A stretch of 64,000 bases of DNA, taken from positions 806,001-870,000 of the forward strand of contig JADQAZ010000002.1 in the NCBI GenBank assembly GCA_018524345.1, in the 5' to 3' direction. The stretch is from Harenicola maris (GTDB lineage Bacteria; Pseudomonadota; Alphaproteobacteria; Rhodobacterales; Rhodobacteraceae). Below are positions 8,649 through 20,012 of the stretch, piece by piece (the first letter of the stretch is position 1; each line of letters begins with the position of its first letter). The notes under the pieces were generated by a model. That model did no database searches. It was not told where the DNA came from and was given only the letters and a program-made list of their open reading frames with translations. A program made the position numbers and the translations under genes.

Positions 8649-10457
8649 TCAATAAACCCGCGCTTTGGGCGCGATTTTCTTCATGTCGATGCCGCCGTCG
8701 CCTTCTGGTGTCAACGGGTCAAGCGTCACTGGGCGGTAGTCCAGCGTAACGCCGCTGCCTTCGACGAAGGCCAGCGAGTGTTTGCGCCAGTTCACGTCGT
8801 CGCGGTCTGGATAGTCCTCATGGGCATGGGCGCCGCGGCTTTCCTTGCGGGCCTCTGCCGAGACCACGGTTGCCTGTGCGTTGGGCAGCAGGTTGGAGAG
8901 CTCCAGCGTTTCCATCAGGTCGGTGTTCCAGATCATCGAGCGGTCTGTCACGGCCACATCGGCAAAGCTGGTGGTGACTTCGGCCACGCGCTTCACCCCG
9001 TTTTGCAGGGACTCCTCGGAGCGGAACACAGCCGCCTCGTCCTGCATCGCCTGTTGCAGGTTGCCGCGCACCTCGGCGGTGGAAATACCGCCCTTGGCAT
9101 TGCGCAGCCCGTCGAAACGGTCCAGCGCCTGTTGCAGGCTGGCTTGGTTCAGCTCCGGGTTCGGGGCCTTGGGGTCGACGACTTCGGCGGCCTTGATCGC
9201 AGCGGCGCGGCCAAAGACCACGAGGTCGATCAGGGAGTTGGAGCCCAGACGGTTCGCCCCGTGCACAGAGGCACAGCCGGCCTCGCCCACAGCCATCAAC
9301 CCGGGGGAGATGCGGTTCGGGTCATCCGAGGTCGGGTTCAGCACCTCGCCCCAGTAGTTCGTGGGAATGCCGCCCATGTTGTAATGCACGGTGGGCAGAA
9401 CCGGGATCGGTTCCTTGGTCAGGTCAACGCCGGCAAAGATGCGCGCGCTTTCCGAGATGCCGGGCAGGCGCAGGTCAAGCGTCTCTGGCGGCAGGTGGTT
9501 GAGGTTCAGGTGGATGTGATCCCCCTTTTCCCCAACGCCGCGGCCCTCGCGGATTTCCATGGTCATACAGCGCGAAACAACATCGCGGCTGGCCAGATCC
9601 TTGTAGGTCGGCGCATAGCGTTCCATGAAACGCTCGCCTTCGGAGTTGGTCAGATAGCCGCCTTCGCCGCGGGCACCCTCGGTGATCAGACAGCCCGCGC
9701 CGTAGATGCCGGTGGGGTGGAATTGCACGAATTCCATGTCCTGCAGGGGCAGACCCTGACGCGCCACCATACCGCCGCCGTCGCCGGTGCAGGTATGGGC
9801 CGAGGTCGCGCTGAAATAGGCGCGGCCATAGCCGCCCGTGGCTAGAACAACCATCTTGGCGTTAAAGACGTGGAGCGATCCATCGTCGAGTTTCCATGCC
9901 AGAATACCCTGACAGGTGCCATCCTCGCCCATGATCAGGTCAGTGGCGAAATATTCGATAAAGAACTCGGCCTTTTCCTTGAGGGACTGGCCATAGAGCG
10001 TGTGCAGAATGGCGTGGCCGGTGCGGTCAGCCGCGGCGCAGGTGCGCTGCACCGGGGGGCCTTCGCCGAATTCGGTGGTGTGGCCACCAAAGGGACGCTG
10101 GTAGATATCGCCCTCTTCCGTGCGGGAAAACGGCACGCCGTAGTGTTCCAGCTCATAGACCGCCTTGGGGGCCTCGCGCGCCAGATATTCCATCGCGTCC
10201 GTATCGCCCAGCCAATCAGACCCCTTCACGGTGTCATACATGTGCCAGTGCCAGTGATCCGGCCCCATGTTGCCAAGCGAGGCAGCGATGCCGCCCTGTG
10301 CGGCCACGGTGTGGGAACGGGTCGGGAAAACCTTGGTCACGCAGGCGGTCTTGAGGCCCTGTTCGGCCATACCCAGCGTCGCCCGAAGGCCGGAGCCACC
10401 AGCGCCCACGACAACAACGTCGTATTCGTGGTGTGTCAGTTCATATGCAGCACTCAT
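8649..10457 (-). CDS. sdhA: Succinate dehydrogenase flavoprotein subunit
   Basis: A 602-residue SdhA, the catalytic FAD subunit of complex II, which oxidises succinate to fumarate on the cytosolic face of the membrane. The Rossmann motif is [13 protein letters not shown]. The His for covalent FAD attachment lies in [10 protein letters not shown], and the substrate-site motifs [20 protein letters not shown] and [11 protein letters not shown] are intact. It follows sdhC and sdhD on the same strand with 16 bp to sdhD. The iron-sulfur subunit gene does not follow here but lies at 30890-31666. Confidence 0.98.
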   Translation of the reverse strand: MSAAYELTHHEYDVVVVGAGGSGLRATLGMAEQGLKTACVTKVFPTRSHTVAAQGGIAASLGNMGPDHWHWHMYDTVKGSDWLGDTDAMEYLAREAPKAVYELEHYGVPFSRTEEGDIYQRPFGGHTTEFGEGPPVQRTCAAADRTGHAILHTLYGQSLKEKAEFFIEYFATDLIMGEDGTCQGILAWKLDDGSLHVFNAKMVVLATGGYGRAYFSATSAHTCTGDGGGMVARQGLPLQDMEFVQFHPTGIYGAGCLITEGARGEGGYLTNSEGERFMERYAPTYKDLASRDVVSRCMTMEIREGRGVGEKGDHIHLNLNHLPPETLDLRLPGISESARIFAGVDLTKEPIPVLPTVHYNMGGIPTNYWGEVLNPTSDDPNRISPGLMAVGEAGCASVHGANRLGSNSLIDLVVFGRAAAIKAAEVVDPKAPNPELNQASLQQALDRFDGLRNAKGGISTAEVRGNLQQAMQDEAAVFRSEESLQNGVKRVAEVTTSFADVAVTDRSMIWNTDLMETLELSNLLPNAQATVVSAEARKESRGAHAHEDYPDRDDVNWRKHSLAFVEGSGVTLDYRPVTLDPLTPEGDGGIDMKKIAPKARVY

Positions 10458-10473
10458 GGATGCTTCGTCCTTC

Positions 10474-10815
10474 TTATTTGAACAGGATGATAAGCAGGGA
10501 CAAAAGACCCAGACCCATCAAGCCATAGCTGACCATACGTGCCAGACCGATCAGTTTCTCGCGCTGTGGCGAGGGTGTGTAATCCTCGATCACCACCTGA
10601 ATGCCGCTGGCGAAATGCAGCATGCCGACGATCAGGGTCGCGGCGGTGATCAGGGCGACCAAGGGGCGGCCATACCAATCCACAACCTCGGCGTGGGAGG
10701 CGCCGATGATCGGGCCGGTGGTGAACAAAAACAGCGGAACAAGGACCAGAAGGGCCCAAGAGCTGCGCGTCATGCTAATAAGGTGCCGGGTTGCGGCTTT
10801 GCCATCTCGTGCCAT
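10474..10815 (-). CDS. sdhD: Succinate dehydrogenase membrane anchor subunit
   Basis: A 113-residue protein with three hydrophobic helices (about residues 19-38, 48-68 and 88-111). The segment [16 protein letters not shown] contains the conserved Asp-Tyr region near the quinone site of SdhD, and the upstream His in this segment is a heme/quinone-environment candidate. Together with SdhC it anchors the SdhA-SdhB dimer and reduces ubiquinone. It lies between sdhC and sdhA with gaps of about 15 bp, so the three genes form one transcript. Confidence 0.93.
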   Translation of the reverse strand: MARDGKAATRHLISMTRSSWALLVLVPLFLFTTGPIIGASHAEVVDWYGRPLVALITAATLIVGMLHFASGIQVVIEDYTPSPQREKLIGLARMVSYGLMGLGLLSLLIILFK

Positions 10816-10829
10816 TGCTGCGATCCCCT

Positions 10830-11213
10830 TTACAGAATGATGATTGTCAGAAGCGTCAGAACGATAGAGCCGCCGATCACGGCCCAGCCGAGCTTTTCTG
10901 CGGTTTCAAGGTCAAGCCCGTTGCCCTGATCCCAATATAGATGCCGCGCGCCCGCCAGCAGGTGATACCAAAGCGCCCAGACAGAGCCGAGCATCACCAG
11001 ATCACCGACATAGGATGTCACCAGCCAGTCAACCACGCCGAAGATGCCAGCGCCAAGGGCCGCCGAAAACAGCCAGAGCACAAGGCCCACGGCCCCGACC
11101 AGAAGGCCGGTTCCGGAAATCCGAGTCAGGATCGAACTCATCGATGTGATCTGCGGACGATAGATTGTCAGGTGGGGAGAGAGCGGTCGATTGTCGCCTT
11201 TGGTATCCGCCAT
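10830..11213 (-). CDS. sdhC: Succinate dehydrogenase cytochrome b556 subunit
   Basis: A 127-residue SdhC with the family N-terminus RPLSPHLTIYRPQITSMSSI and the heme-ligand His in the HLLAGARHLYWD segment; three membrane helices are evident. ATG 11213 (MADTKGD) was chosen; an ATG three codons upstream is an alternative. It is the first gene of sdhCDA. The upstream gap holds a TGTGATCACA palindrome that is also found in front of sucC. Confidence 0.95.
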   Translation of the reverse strand: MADTKGDNRPLSPHLTIYRPQITSMSSILTRISGTGLLVGAVGLVLWLFSAALGAGIFGVVDWLVTSYVGDLVMLGSVWALWYHLLAGARHLYWDQGNGLDLETAEKLGWAVIGGSIVLTLLTIIIL

Positions 11214-11340
11214 GTGGGGCATCCCTTTATCGCATTGCTTCTATTCTTGACGTAGTCATAGCCGCTTCGTGTGAGGCTTTCCATGCCCTGCGTTGTCGCA
11301 ATGTGCATTTTTGGCCCCGGATTTCGCGGAAAAATGAGTT

Positions 11341-11350
11341 TGTGATCACA
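11341..11350. promoter_or_regulatory. Palindrome TGTGATCACA, candidate operator
   Basis: A perfect 10-bp palindrome about 130 bp upstream of the sdhC start. The same 10-mer occurs twice upstream of sucC (16871 and 16892). A shared site before two TCA operons suggests a common transcription factor; its identity is not known from the sequence. Confidence 0.5.
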
Positions 11351-11484
11351 GCTTTGGGCCGGAAAAACGCAAGGCCTGCGGTTTGATCCAAAAATTCGGA
11401 GGATTTTTTCATTCTGCGGCGGGCTCCGGCCGGGGTTTTGGCTGTTTTGGATGTCCTTTGGTGGGGGCGGGGCCGCTTCGCGGC

Positions 11485-11532
11485 GATTTTGTGCCTCCGG
11501 CGGGGATATTTTCTCCAATAAGAAACAGGGCG
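11485..11532. repeat. 3'-end dispersed element, copy B
   Basis: Nearly identical to copy A: GATTTTGTGCCTCCGGCGGG, then GATATTT, TCTCCAATAAGAAACAGGGC. It ends 2 bp before the stop codon of the minus-strand mch gene. Confidence 0.8.
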
Positions 11533-11534
11533 CG

Positions 11535-12566
11535 TTAGCGCGGGATCAGCGCCCAGTAGTCGAGGTCGAGCAGGACCTCTGGCAGGTATTTGCCCATCTC
11601 GTCGCGCAGGGCGAAGGGGGCGCCGGTGGTGGCGGTGAGGCGCAGGCGCAGGGCGCCGATGGAGGGGTTGGGGGTTTCGGCCTTGTCCAGAACCTCGCTC
11701 CATGCGCGCAGGGTTGTGCCGGCGAAACAGGGCGCGGCATGGGTGCCGCCGTTGATGGCGGCGATGAGTTGCGCATTGGCCAGTCCGTTGAAGGAGAGCG
11801 CCCGCGCCATGGAGATCACATGGCCGCCGTAGATCAGGCGTTTGCCGTCGGGGCGGTTTGTGGCGTCGAAATGCACCTTGGCCGTGTTCTGCCAGAGGCG
11901 GGTGGCGAGCATATGCTCGGCTTCTTCGATTGTGACGCCGTCCACATGGTCGATGGTTTCGCCAATGGCGTAGTCGCCCCAGCGGTGGGGCTCTCCGGCG
12001 AGGTCGAAGTTGTAGTTGGTGAAATCCAGCCCCTCGGGCAGGGTGAGGTCCTCTGCCGGGACGGCGCTGGGCAGGTCGGGCGGGCTGGCTGTGGGCGCGG
12101 GGGCGATCACGTCGCGTTTGCGCACCATGACCCAGCGCACATAGCTAAGCACGGTTTCGTCCCTTTGGTTCAGCCCGATGGTGCGGACCCAGACGATGCC
12201 GGTTTTGCCGGAGGAGGTTTCCTTGACGCCGATGACTTCGGATTCCGCGCGCAGGGTGTCGCCCGCGTGGACGGGCCGCAAGAAGCGTCCGTCGGCGTAG
12301 CCGAGGTTGGCCACCGCATTGAGCGAGACATCGGGCACGGTTTTGCCGAAGACCGTGTGGAACACCAGCAGGTCATCCAGCGGCGGGGCAGAGAGGCCGC
12401 AGGCCTGCGCGAAGCTGTCGGAGGAGGCCAGCGCGTGGCGCGCGGGGTAGAGCGCGTGATAGAGCGCCCTTTCGCCCCCCGAGATCGTGCGCGGCACCGC
12501 ATGCACGATGCGCTGGCCGAGGGCGTAGTCCTCAAAGAACCGCCCTGCGTTGGTTTTCGCGCCCAT
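11535..12566 (-). CDS. mch: Mesaconyl-CoA hydratase (beta-methylmalyl-CoA dehydratase)
   Basis: A 343-residue protein of two tandem MaoC/hot-dog halves. Landmarks are FFEDYALGQRIVHA, DGRFLRPVHAGDTLRAESEV and YGGHVISMARALSFNGLAN. The enzyme interconverts mesaconyl-CoA and beta-methylmalyl-CoA in the ethylmalonyl-CoA pathway. Placement next to sdh and close to mcl2, ecm and ccr supports this identity over a generic MaoC dehydratase. A DUF1737 gene directly precedes it with a 1-bp gap, so it belongs to the mcl2-NnrU-DUF1737-mch minus-strand run. Confidence 0.9.
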   Translation of the reverse strand: MGAKTNAGRFFEDYALGQRIVHAVPRTISGGERALYHALYPARHALASSDSFAQACGLSAPPLDDLLVFHTVFGKTVPDVSLNAVANLGYADGRFLRPVHAGDTLRAESEVIGVKETSSGKTGIVWVRTIGLNQRDETVLSYVRWVMVRKRDVIAPAPTASPPDLPSAVPAEDLTLPEGLDFTNYNFDLAGEPHRWGDYAIGETIDHVDGVTIEEAEHMLATRLWQNTAKVHFDATNRPDGKRLIYGGHVISMARALSFNGLANAQLIAAINGGTHAAPCFAGTTLRAWSEVLDKAETPNPSIGALRLRLTATTGAPFALRDEMGKYLPEVLLDLDYWALIPR

Positions 12567-12567
12567 G

Positions 12568-12771
12568 TTACAGTTGGCCCAGTTTGAGATCAGGCGAGTA
12601 ATCGCCGGGGGCCTCTTTTACCACGGCCTGCCCGCAGCGCATCACCCCGTTGGCGGCGTCGTAGCCGTAGGTCGGATCGCCATAGAGCGTCCAGCCTGCG
12701 TTCAGCGCGGCGGTGACCTTGTGGCAAAAGGCGGCGGTGTCTTCCTCTGTCAGCAGGCGATACAGCTGCAT
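12568..12771 (-). CDS. DUF1737 domain protein
   Basis: A 67-residue soluble protein with the pattern YRLLTEEDTAAFCHKVTAAL and NAGWTLYGDPTYGYD, typical of the small DUF1737 family. No catalytic motif is known. It sits 1 bp from mch and is presumably co-transcribed. Its function is unknown. Confidence 0.8.
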   Translation of the reverse strand: MQLYRLLTEEDTAAFCHKVTAALNAGWTLYGDPTYGYDAANGVMRCGQAVVKEAPGDYSPDLKLGQL

Positions 12772-12807
12772 GTTATTGATCCTTGATTTGCTATGGAGAG
12801 TAGGGGG

Positions 12808-13362
12808 TTAGCCGAAGGGCGCGAGGCCCAGCAGGATGTGGATATAGCCGATGATCCCCACGATCAGCAGCGAGCCCGCCAGAAAGGCGGCGTCCATGGC
12901 GTAGGTGCCGGAGGGGGCGGGCTTTTGCCAGTGGGGTTCGGCCTTGTTGATGCGGATGACGGTGACCACGGCCCATGCCAGCAGCCCGCCGAAGAGCACG
13001 AAAGAGGCGGCGTCCCAGTTCACCAGCAGATGGGCAATCGCCCAGACCTTAAACCCCACCAGCATCGGGTGGCGCATGCCTCCGATGATGCGGCCGCGCT
13101 TGGGTGCGGGGCTGAAGAGAAACACGGCGACCACCATCAGCAGGTTGTTGATATGGGTCAGAAAGGCGGGCGGTGTGGCCAGATCATAGGCATCAGACCA
13201 GCGATACCCAAAGACCATCAGCACCACAGAGAGCAGGATCAGCCCGGCCATAATGCCGCGGCCTTTCTCGCCCATTTCGGCGCGTCTGTCAGGTGCGAAC
13301 CGTTTAAACCCATGGGCCACCACCCAAAGGAGCACCCCGCACATCAGTATCGCCATGCCCAT
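12808..13362 (-). CDS. NnrU family membrane protein
   Basis: A 184-residue integral membrane protein with five or six hydrophobic helices. The segment GGMRHPMLVGFKVWAIAHLLVNW is the conserved NnrU/isoprenylcysteine-methyltransferase-like signature. NnrU was named for nitric-oxide-related genes of Rhodobacter, but here it is embedded in the mcl2-mch run, where its role is unclear. The start lies 2 bp after the mcl2 stop, so it is co-transcribed. Confidence 0.85.
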   Translation of the reverse strand: MGMAILMCGVLLWVVAHGFKRFAPDRRAEMGEKGRGIMAGLILLSVVLMVFGYRWSDAYDLATPPAFLTHINNLLMVVAVFLFSPAPKRGRIIGGMRHPMLVGFKVWAIAHLLVNWDAASFVLFGGLLAWAVVTVIRINKAEPHWQKPAPSGTYAMDAAFLAGSLLIVGIIGYIHILLGLAPFG

Positions 13363-13364
13363 GG

Positions 13365-14225
13365 TCAGGCCCCTTCAAGTGTTGCAATCGCCTCTGCTTT
13401 TGCCAGCGTGGCCTGCGCCGTTGCAACATGCAAGTTTTCCACGATCCGCCCGTCCAGAACGGCGACGCCCTTGCCCTCGGCCTGTGCCTCGGCAAAGGCG
13501 GCGACCATGCGGCGGGCGAGGTCCAGTTCCTCCTCCGTCGGGCCGAAGACCGCATTGGCGATCTCCACCTGCGCAGGGTGGATCAGGCTCTTGCCGTCCA
13601 TCCCCAGATCGCGGCCCTGATCGCATTCGGCGCGCAGGCCCTCGGTGTCCTTGAAGGCGTTATAGACCCCGTCGATACAGATGATGCCCGCAGCGCGGGC
13701 GGCGGTCAGGCAGGATTGCAAGCCATGCATCATCGGCAGGCGGTCGGGGCGAAAGCGGGTGTTCAGATCCTTGGCCAGATCATTGGTGCCCATGACGAAA
13801 CCGCCCATGCCACGGGCCTGCGCGATCTCCAGCGCTTTGAGCATCCCCAAAGGCGTTTCCATCATCGCCCAGACCCGCACCCCCTCGGGCAGACGGTCAA
13901 AGGCGGCCTCGACTTGCGCGGCGCTTTCGACCTTGGGCAAGAGCACCGCCTCGGGGGCCATTTGCGCGGCGGCATTCAGGTCATCTTCGCCCCACGGGGT
14001 ATCTGCCCCGTTGATCCGCACGATGCGAAAGCGGGGGCCATAATCGGTGCTGGCGAGGGTCTCGCCAAGGGCCGTGCGGGCGGCGGGTTTCTCGGCCTCT
14101 GCCACCGCGTCCTCTAGGTCAAAGATGATCGCATCGCAGGGCAGGGTGGCGGCCTTGGCCAGCGCCCGCGCGTTGGAGGCAGGCAGATACAGAACAGAGC
14201 GGAAAGGGCGGGTGCTTTGGGTCAT
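13365..14225 (-). CDS. mcl2: HpcH/HpaI-CitE-like protein, probable (3S)-malyl-CoA thioesterase
   Basis: A 286-residue TIM-barrel protein of the CitE/malyl-CoA lyase superfamily: FRSVLYLPASNARALAKA, DAIIFDLEDAV, METPLGMLKALEIA and FVMGTNDLAKDLN. The length and the N-terminus FRSVLY match the Mcl2 type (malyl-CoA thioesterase) better than the longer (about 318 residues) Mcl1 beta-methylmalyl-CoA lyase. The expected role is hydrolysis of (3S)-malyl-CoA to malate and CoA, closing the ethylmalonyl-CoA pathway. It heads the minus-strand run with the NnrU gene, the DUF1737 gene and mch. Lyase activity cannot be excluded. Confidence 0.8.
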   Translation of the reverse strand: MTQSTRPFRSVLYLPASNARALAKAATLPCDAIIFDLEDAVAEAEKPAARTALGETLASTDYGPRFRIVRINGADTPWGEDDLNAAAQMAPEAVLLPKVESAAQVEAAFDRLPEGVRVWAMMETPLGMLKALEIAQARGMGGFVMGTNDLAKDLNTRFRPDRLPMMHGLQSCLTAARAAGIICIDGVYNAFKDTEGLRAECDQGRDLGMDGKSLIHPAQVEIANAVFGPTEEELDLARRMVAAFAEAQAEGKGVAVLDGRIVENLHVATAQATLAKAEAIATLEGA

Positions 14226-14464
14226 CTATCGGCTCCATCTGGGCTGTGCCTGCGGCGGTTGCGAAACATTCAATATGCCGCGATGCAGAAATGCGCAACA
14301 ATAATTCGTCGAGAAATGCTGCATCAGCGAATTTTTCGCCATTCCGCACGCACCGTTAACCAGTTTGGAACACTTGAGGCGCAGTCTTTCCTGCGTCGAA
14401 CGGGGCGCAATGCCCTGCCACCATTAACCAAAACCGCCACCTCCAACCCAAAAGGGGCCTGCCC

Positions 14465-14793
14465 ATGCTTAATGTCCTCAATTTCAAATTCTTCGAACCC
14501 TGCCTGATCGCGCTGGGCTTGCTGGTCCTTGCGGCGAATGGCGCCTCGGGGCAGGGCCAATCCAACTGCGCCCCGCGCGAGGCCGTGGTGGAACGCCTTG
14601 CGGGCACCTATGGCGAAACGCGCCAGTCCATGGGCCTTGGCGCCAATAACGCAGTGATCGAGGTTTTCGCCTCGGGCGAGACGGGCACATGGACCATCAC
14701 CGTCACCATGCCCTCTGGCGTGACCTGTCTTGTGGCCTCGGGTCAGGGGTTTGAAACCATGAATGACCCGCTGACGCCGACAGGCATCAAGGT

Positions 14794-14797
<4 letters not shown>
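14465..14797 (+). CDS. Small secreted hypothetical protein
   Basis: A 110-residue protein with a likely N-terminal signal sequence (hydrophobic residues about 11-25, then NGASGQGQ). The mature part contains CAPREAVVERLAGTYGETRQ, a Thr/Val-rich strand region and a second Cys, so one disulfide is possible in the periplasm. I do not recognise a family. Its 3' end overlaps the convergent TauE-like gene by 4 bp. Confidence 0.62.
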
Positions 14798-16651
<1,854 letters not shown>

Positions 16652-16675
16652 TCCGCAAGGATTTGAAGTTACAGA

Positions 16676-16704
16676 AACCGGGGGCGAGAGCCTCCGGTTT
16701 TTTT
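16676..16704 (+). terminator. Intrinsic terminator after mdh
   Basis: AACCGGGGGC / GCCTCCGGTT form a 10-bp stem (one G-U pair) with loop GAGA, followed by a run of seven T (16698-16704). It lies 24 bp after the mdh stop. Confidence 0.9.
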
Positions 16705-17000
16705 ATGCGCGGGTTTCGTGACTGGCGCGGCCTCAGCACACAGCCCTCTGGCCTTTCTGCCCCCGGCGCCTACTGTGAAGGGGCGGGGAGTGAATTGATT
16801 CTCCCGCAAAGGGGCTCTGCCCCCCTGTTTTCCACGTCGCAACGGCATTGATCCGGGCGCCGCCCCGTTTTGTGATCACACATAATTCAAGTGTGATCAC
16901 AAATGTCGAAAACTCGGCCCTGTGGGCGCAAACACGCTTTTCAAACGCGTTTTTCGCCGCCAATGTCCGAAATGGACAGTAACCCTCCGGAGGAATCCCG
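16705..17000 (+). other. sucC upstream region
   Basis: This gap contains no credible ORF. It holds a GC-rich segment of unknown role, the paired palindromes at 16871-16901 and a strong GGAGG ribosome-binding site at about 16988-16993 before the TTG start of sucC. The suc promoter should lie here; I could not assign its hexamers with confidence. Confidence 0.6.
16871..16901. promoter_or_regulatory. Two TGTGATCACA palindromes, 21 bp apart
   Basis: Identical 10-bp palindromes at 16871-16880 and 16892-16901, with mirrored flanks (TTTGTGATCACAC and GTGTGATCACAAA), about 100-130 bp before sucC. A 21-bp centre spacing places them on the same helix face. They match the single site upstream of sdhC, so a shared dimeric or tetrameric regulator is likely. 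Confidence 0.6.
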
Positions 17001-18191
17001 TTGAACATTCATGAATATCAGGCGAAGGCGCTGCTGCGCTCCTATGGGGCTCCGGTATCCGATGGCCGCATCGTCATGAAAGCCGAAGAGGCCAAATCGG
17101 CCGCTGGCGAACTCGATGGCCCAGTATGGGTCGTAAAGGCACAGATTCACGCAGGCGGCCGTGGCAAGGGCCACTTCGCCGAGCCTGACGCAGGCGAAAA
17201 AGGCGGTGTGCGCATCGCCATGTCCGCCAGCGAAGCCGCCGAAGAAGCCAAGAAGATGCTCGGCCGCACCCTGATCACCCACCAGACCGGCCCCGCCGGC
17301 AAACAGGTGGGCCGCGTCTATATCGAGGACGGCGCCGAGATCGAAAGCGAATTCTACCTCGCCCTGCTGGTGGATCGTGTCACCAGCCGCGTCTCCTTTG
17401 TCTGCTCCACCGAGGGCGGCATGGACATCGAGGAAGTCGCCGCCGCGACCCCCGAAAAGATCCTCAGCTTTGCCGTTGATCCGGCAGCGGGCTATCAGGC
17501 CTACCACGGCCGCCGCGTCGGTTTCGCCCTTGGCCTGACCGGCCCAGCGATGAAGCAATGCGTCAAGCTTATGGGCACGCTCTACAAAATGTTCATGGAA
17601 AAAGACATGGAGATGCTGGAGATCAACCCCCTGATCCTGACCAAGGCGGGCGATCTGAAATGCCTCGACGCCAAGATCGGCTTTGACGGCAACGCCATGT
17701 ATCGCCACGCCGATATCGCAGAGCTGCGCGACGAAAGCGAAGAGGACCCCAAGGAACTCGCCGCGTCTAAATATGACCTCAACTACATCGCGCTGGACGG
17801 CGAGATCGGCTGTATGGTCAACGGTGCGGGCCTTGCCATGGCAACCATGGACATCATCAAGCTCTACGGCTCTGAGCCTGCCAACTTCCTTGACGTGGGC
17901 GGCGGCGCCACCACCGAAAAGGTGACGGAGGCCTTCAAGATCATCACCTCTGACCCCAACGTCAAAGGCATCCTTGTGAACATCTTCGGCGGCATCATGC
18001 GCTGTGATGTAATCGCAGAGGGCGTTGTGACCGCGGTGAAAGAAGTCGGCCTGAAGGTTCCGCTGGTTGTGCGCCTTGAGGGCACGAATGTTGAGGAAGG
18101 CAAAGCCATCATCAACAACTCGGGCCTCAATGTGATTGCAGCCGACGACCTGAAAGATGGCGCCGAGAAAATCGTGGCGGCGGTCAAGTAA
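17001..18191 (+). CDS. sucC: Succinyl-CoA synthetase beta subunit
   Basis: A 396-residue SucC, which with SucD converts succinyl-CoA, ADP (or GDP) and phosphate to succinate, CoA and nucleoside triphosphate. The N-terminus [19 protein letters not shown] is the family start, and translation begins with TTG 17001 behind GGAGG. The ATP-grasp residues ([14 protein letters not shown]) and the C-terminal FLDVGGGA and [15 protein letters not shown] motifs are intact. It is the first gene of sucC, a lipoprotein gene, sucD, sucA and sucB. Confidence 0.97.
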   Translation: MNIHEYQAKALLRSYGAPVSDGRIVMKAEEAKSAAGELDGPVWVVKAQIHAGGRGKGHFAEPDAGEKGGVRIAMSASEAAEEAKKMLGRTLITHQTGPAGKQVGRVYIEDGAEIESEFYLALLVDRVTSRVSFVCSTEGGMDIEEVAAATPEKILSFAVDPAAGYQAYHGRRVGFALGLTGPAMKQCVKLMGTLYKMFMEKDMEMLEINPLILTKAGDLKCLDAKIGFDGNAMYRHADIAELRDESEEDPKELAASKYDLNYIALDGEIGCMVNGAGLAMATMDIIKLYGSEPANFLDVGGGATTEKVTEAFKIITSDPNVKGILVNIFGGIMRCDVIAEGVVTAVKEVGLKVPLVVRLEGTNVEEGKAIINNSGLNVIAADDLKDGAEKIVAAVK

Positions 18192-18748
18192 TGATCCGCT
18201 TCGCCGCCCTTATCGGTGCATCCGCGATTGCCTTGGGGGCCTGTGCCCCCACAGGCGGGCAGGTGGTCAGCATCCCCGAGGAGGCCATCGTCGCATTCGA
18301 TGGCAAAACCGAGGAGGAAATCATGACCCGCGTTGCCCCGGCCGCCTTTATCGCAAGCTTTGAAAAAGTGTGCGAGGCCAACGTGGACAATCTGGCAGGG
18401 GCGCTCGCGCTGCTTAAATCCGACGGTTACATCCTTTTGGCAGACAGCGGTGATGTCACCGCCTATGCCCACCCCGATGGCAAGCCTGTCTTCGGCTTTG
18501 GCGGGCGCAACCCGCGCAAGCCCGAGGTCTGCATGGTCATGTCACGCAACTCCGCAAACCTGCGCAGCGTGACAGAGGCCTATGCAAACAAGCTGCCGAA
18601 TGTGCTCGAGGTGCCTATCGCCGGCCTTGCGCCGGGGGCGGAAAAAGCATGGCTACCGGGGGATGGCGCGGAAACGCTGTATCTGACCGTGAACAGAACC
18701 GATCCAAGTCTTGGCGAAATCTTCGCCTTTGCGATCGGCAAAATATAA
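18191..18748 (+). CDS. Hypothetical lipoprotein inside the suc operon
   Basis: A 185-residue protein with a lipobox (AIALGAC, Cys18) after a short hydrophobic signal, so it is probably a periplasm-facing lipoprotein. The mature part has two further Cys and no domain I recognise. The start overlaps the sucC stop (TAATG), which indicates translational coupling. Its place between the two succinyl-CoA synthetase subunit genes is unusual because it separates the subunits that assemble together. Confidence 0.72.
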   Translation: MIRFAALIGASAIALGACAPTGGQVVSIPEEAIVAFDGKTEEEIMTRVAPAAFIASFEKVCEANVDNLAGALALLKSDGYILLADSGDVTAYAHPDGKPVFGFGGRNPRKPEVCMVMSRNSANLRSVTEAYANKLPNVLEVPIAGLAPGAEKAWLPGDGAETLYLTVNRTDPSLGEIFAFAIGKI

Positions 18749-18771
18749 CAGGGCAGGGCGTTGCTGCCCTG
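18749..18771 (+). terminator. Intercistronic hairpin before sucD
   Basis: CAGGGCAG / CTGCCCTG form an 8-bp stem with a 7-nt loop immediately after the lipoprotein stop and 35 bp before sucD. No T run follows, so it may stabilise or process the mRNA rather than terminate it. Confidence 0.45.
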
Positions 18772-18805
18772 CTCCATGACGAATTAGACAAAGCAAGGGA
18801 CCATC

Positions 18806-19687
18806 ATGGCCGTTCTTATCGACGAAAACACCAAAGTCATCTGTCAGGGTCTGACGGGCTCGCAGGGGACATTCCATACCGAACAGGCAATCGCCTATGG
18901 CACGCAAATGGTTGGCGGTGTGACACCGGGCAAGGGCGGCCAAACGCACCTTGACCTGCCGGTCTTCAACTCCGTCCACGAGGCCGTGCACACGACCGGC
19001 GCCAATGCCACCGTGATCTACGTGCCGCCCCCCTTCGCGGCCGATTCCATCCTCGAGGCGATCGACGCCGAGATCCCGCTGATCTGCTGCATCACCGAAG
19101 GCATCCCTGTGCTGGACATGATGGCCGTGAAACGCGCGCTGGAAAATTCCAAATCCCGCCTGATCGGCCCCAACTGCCCCGGCGTTATCACGCCTGACGC
19201 CTGCAAGATCGGCATCATGCCCGGCCATATCCACAAGCGCGGCTCCGTTGGCGTTGTGTCCCGCTCCGGCACGCTGACCTATGAGGCGGTAAAGCAAACC
19301 TCCGATAGCGGCCTTGGCCAGTCCACAGCCGTGGGCATCGGCGGCGACCCGATCAAAGGCACAGAGCATATCGACGTGCTGGAAATGTTCCTTGCCGATG
19401 ACGAGACCCAGTCCATCATCATGATCGGCGAAATCGGCGGTTCCGCCGAGGAAGAAGCCGCACAGTTCCTCGCCGACGAAAAGAAAAAGGGCCGTTGGAA
19501 ACCAACAGCGGGCTTCATCGCCGGCCGCACGGCGCCTCCGGGCCGCCGCATGGGCCACGCGGGCGCAATCGTCGCCGGCGGCGTTGGCGGCGCAGAGGAC
19601 AAGATCGAGGCGATGAAATCCGCCGGGATCACTGTCGCTGACAGCCCAGCAACTCTGGGCGAAGCCGTCCTGAAGGCCATTGGCTAA
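18806..19687 (+). CDS. sucD: Succinyl-CoA synthetase alpha subunit
   Basis: A 293-residue SucD, the CoA-binding and phosphohistidine subunit. CoA-binding landmarks are [19 protein letters not shown] and [10 protein letters not shown]; the catalytic His is in [13 protein letters not shown]. It pairs with SucC encoded upstream, from which it is separated by a lipoprotein gene. An Arg/Pro-rich open frame starts at its stop codon (TAATG) and runs to sucA; see the findings. Confidence 0.97.
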   Translation: MAVLIDENTKVICQGLTGSQGTFHTEQAIAYGTQMVGGVTPGKGGQTHLDLPVFNSVHEAVHTTGANATVIYVPPPFAADSILEAIDAEIPLICCITEGIPVLDMMAVKRALENSKSRLIGPNCPGVITPDACKIGIMPGHIHKRGSVGVVSRSGTLTYEAVKQTSDSGLGQSTAVGIGGDPIKGTEHIDVLEMFLADDETQSIIMIGEIGGSAEEEAAQFLADEKKKGRWKPTAGFIAGRTAPPGRRMGHAGAIVAGGVGGAEDKIEAMKSAGITVADSPATLGEAVLKAIG

Positions 19688-20012
19688 TGCCGCGTGGGCG
19701 TGAATACCTGAGGGCGGCCCCAAGGGGCCGTCTTTCGGCTGTTTGCGCCCCCGGATTTGCCGCGCCGCAGGCGGGCAATTCCCCTATCCAGACCCATCCG
19801 CCCCTCCATACCGGTTCGGCCGTGGCCGCAGATGCCGCCCCGCAACCGGCAAGTTTTCGCGAAACATCGGCCGTGATCCATCCGGCCTTGATGATCCGCC
19901 GCCCCGCTCTTATCGCCGCCGCAGACAGGGCCCGCACCTGCCCCCAAAGCGCGCGGCCCAGTCCCCATACCGCAGCCCCCACCCACTTCGTTTCAGATGA
20001 AGGTCCAGCCCA
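19688..20012 (+). other. sucD-sucA spacer with a terminator-like hairpin
   Basis: A 325-bp spacer. At 19713-19732 a 9-bp stem (GGCGGCCCC/GGGGCCGTC, AA loop, one G-U) is followed by only TTT, so it would attenuate weakly. A 109-codon open frame spans the whole spacer and overlaps the sucD stop and the sucA start, but its composition (Arg, Pro and Ala rich, GC3 clearly lower than its neighbours) looks non-coding. No other structure was recognised. Confidence 0.45.

Larger units (their letters stand above)
11223..11534. other. Intergenic region upstream of sdhC
   Basis: This gap of about 310 bp separates sdhC from mch, both on the minus strand, and must contain the sdh promoter. I see the palindrome at 11341-11350, a small GCCGC-TTC-GCGGC hairpin near 11474, and 3'-end element copy B next to mch. 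No convincing ORF is present, and I could not assign a clear -35/-10 pair. Confidence 0.6.

Noticed and set aside
8085-9845. A 586-codon frame opposite sdhA
   Set aside because: Shadow of the sdhA reading frame, with His/Gln/Gly-rich composition.
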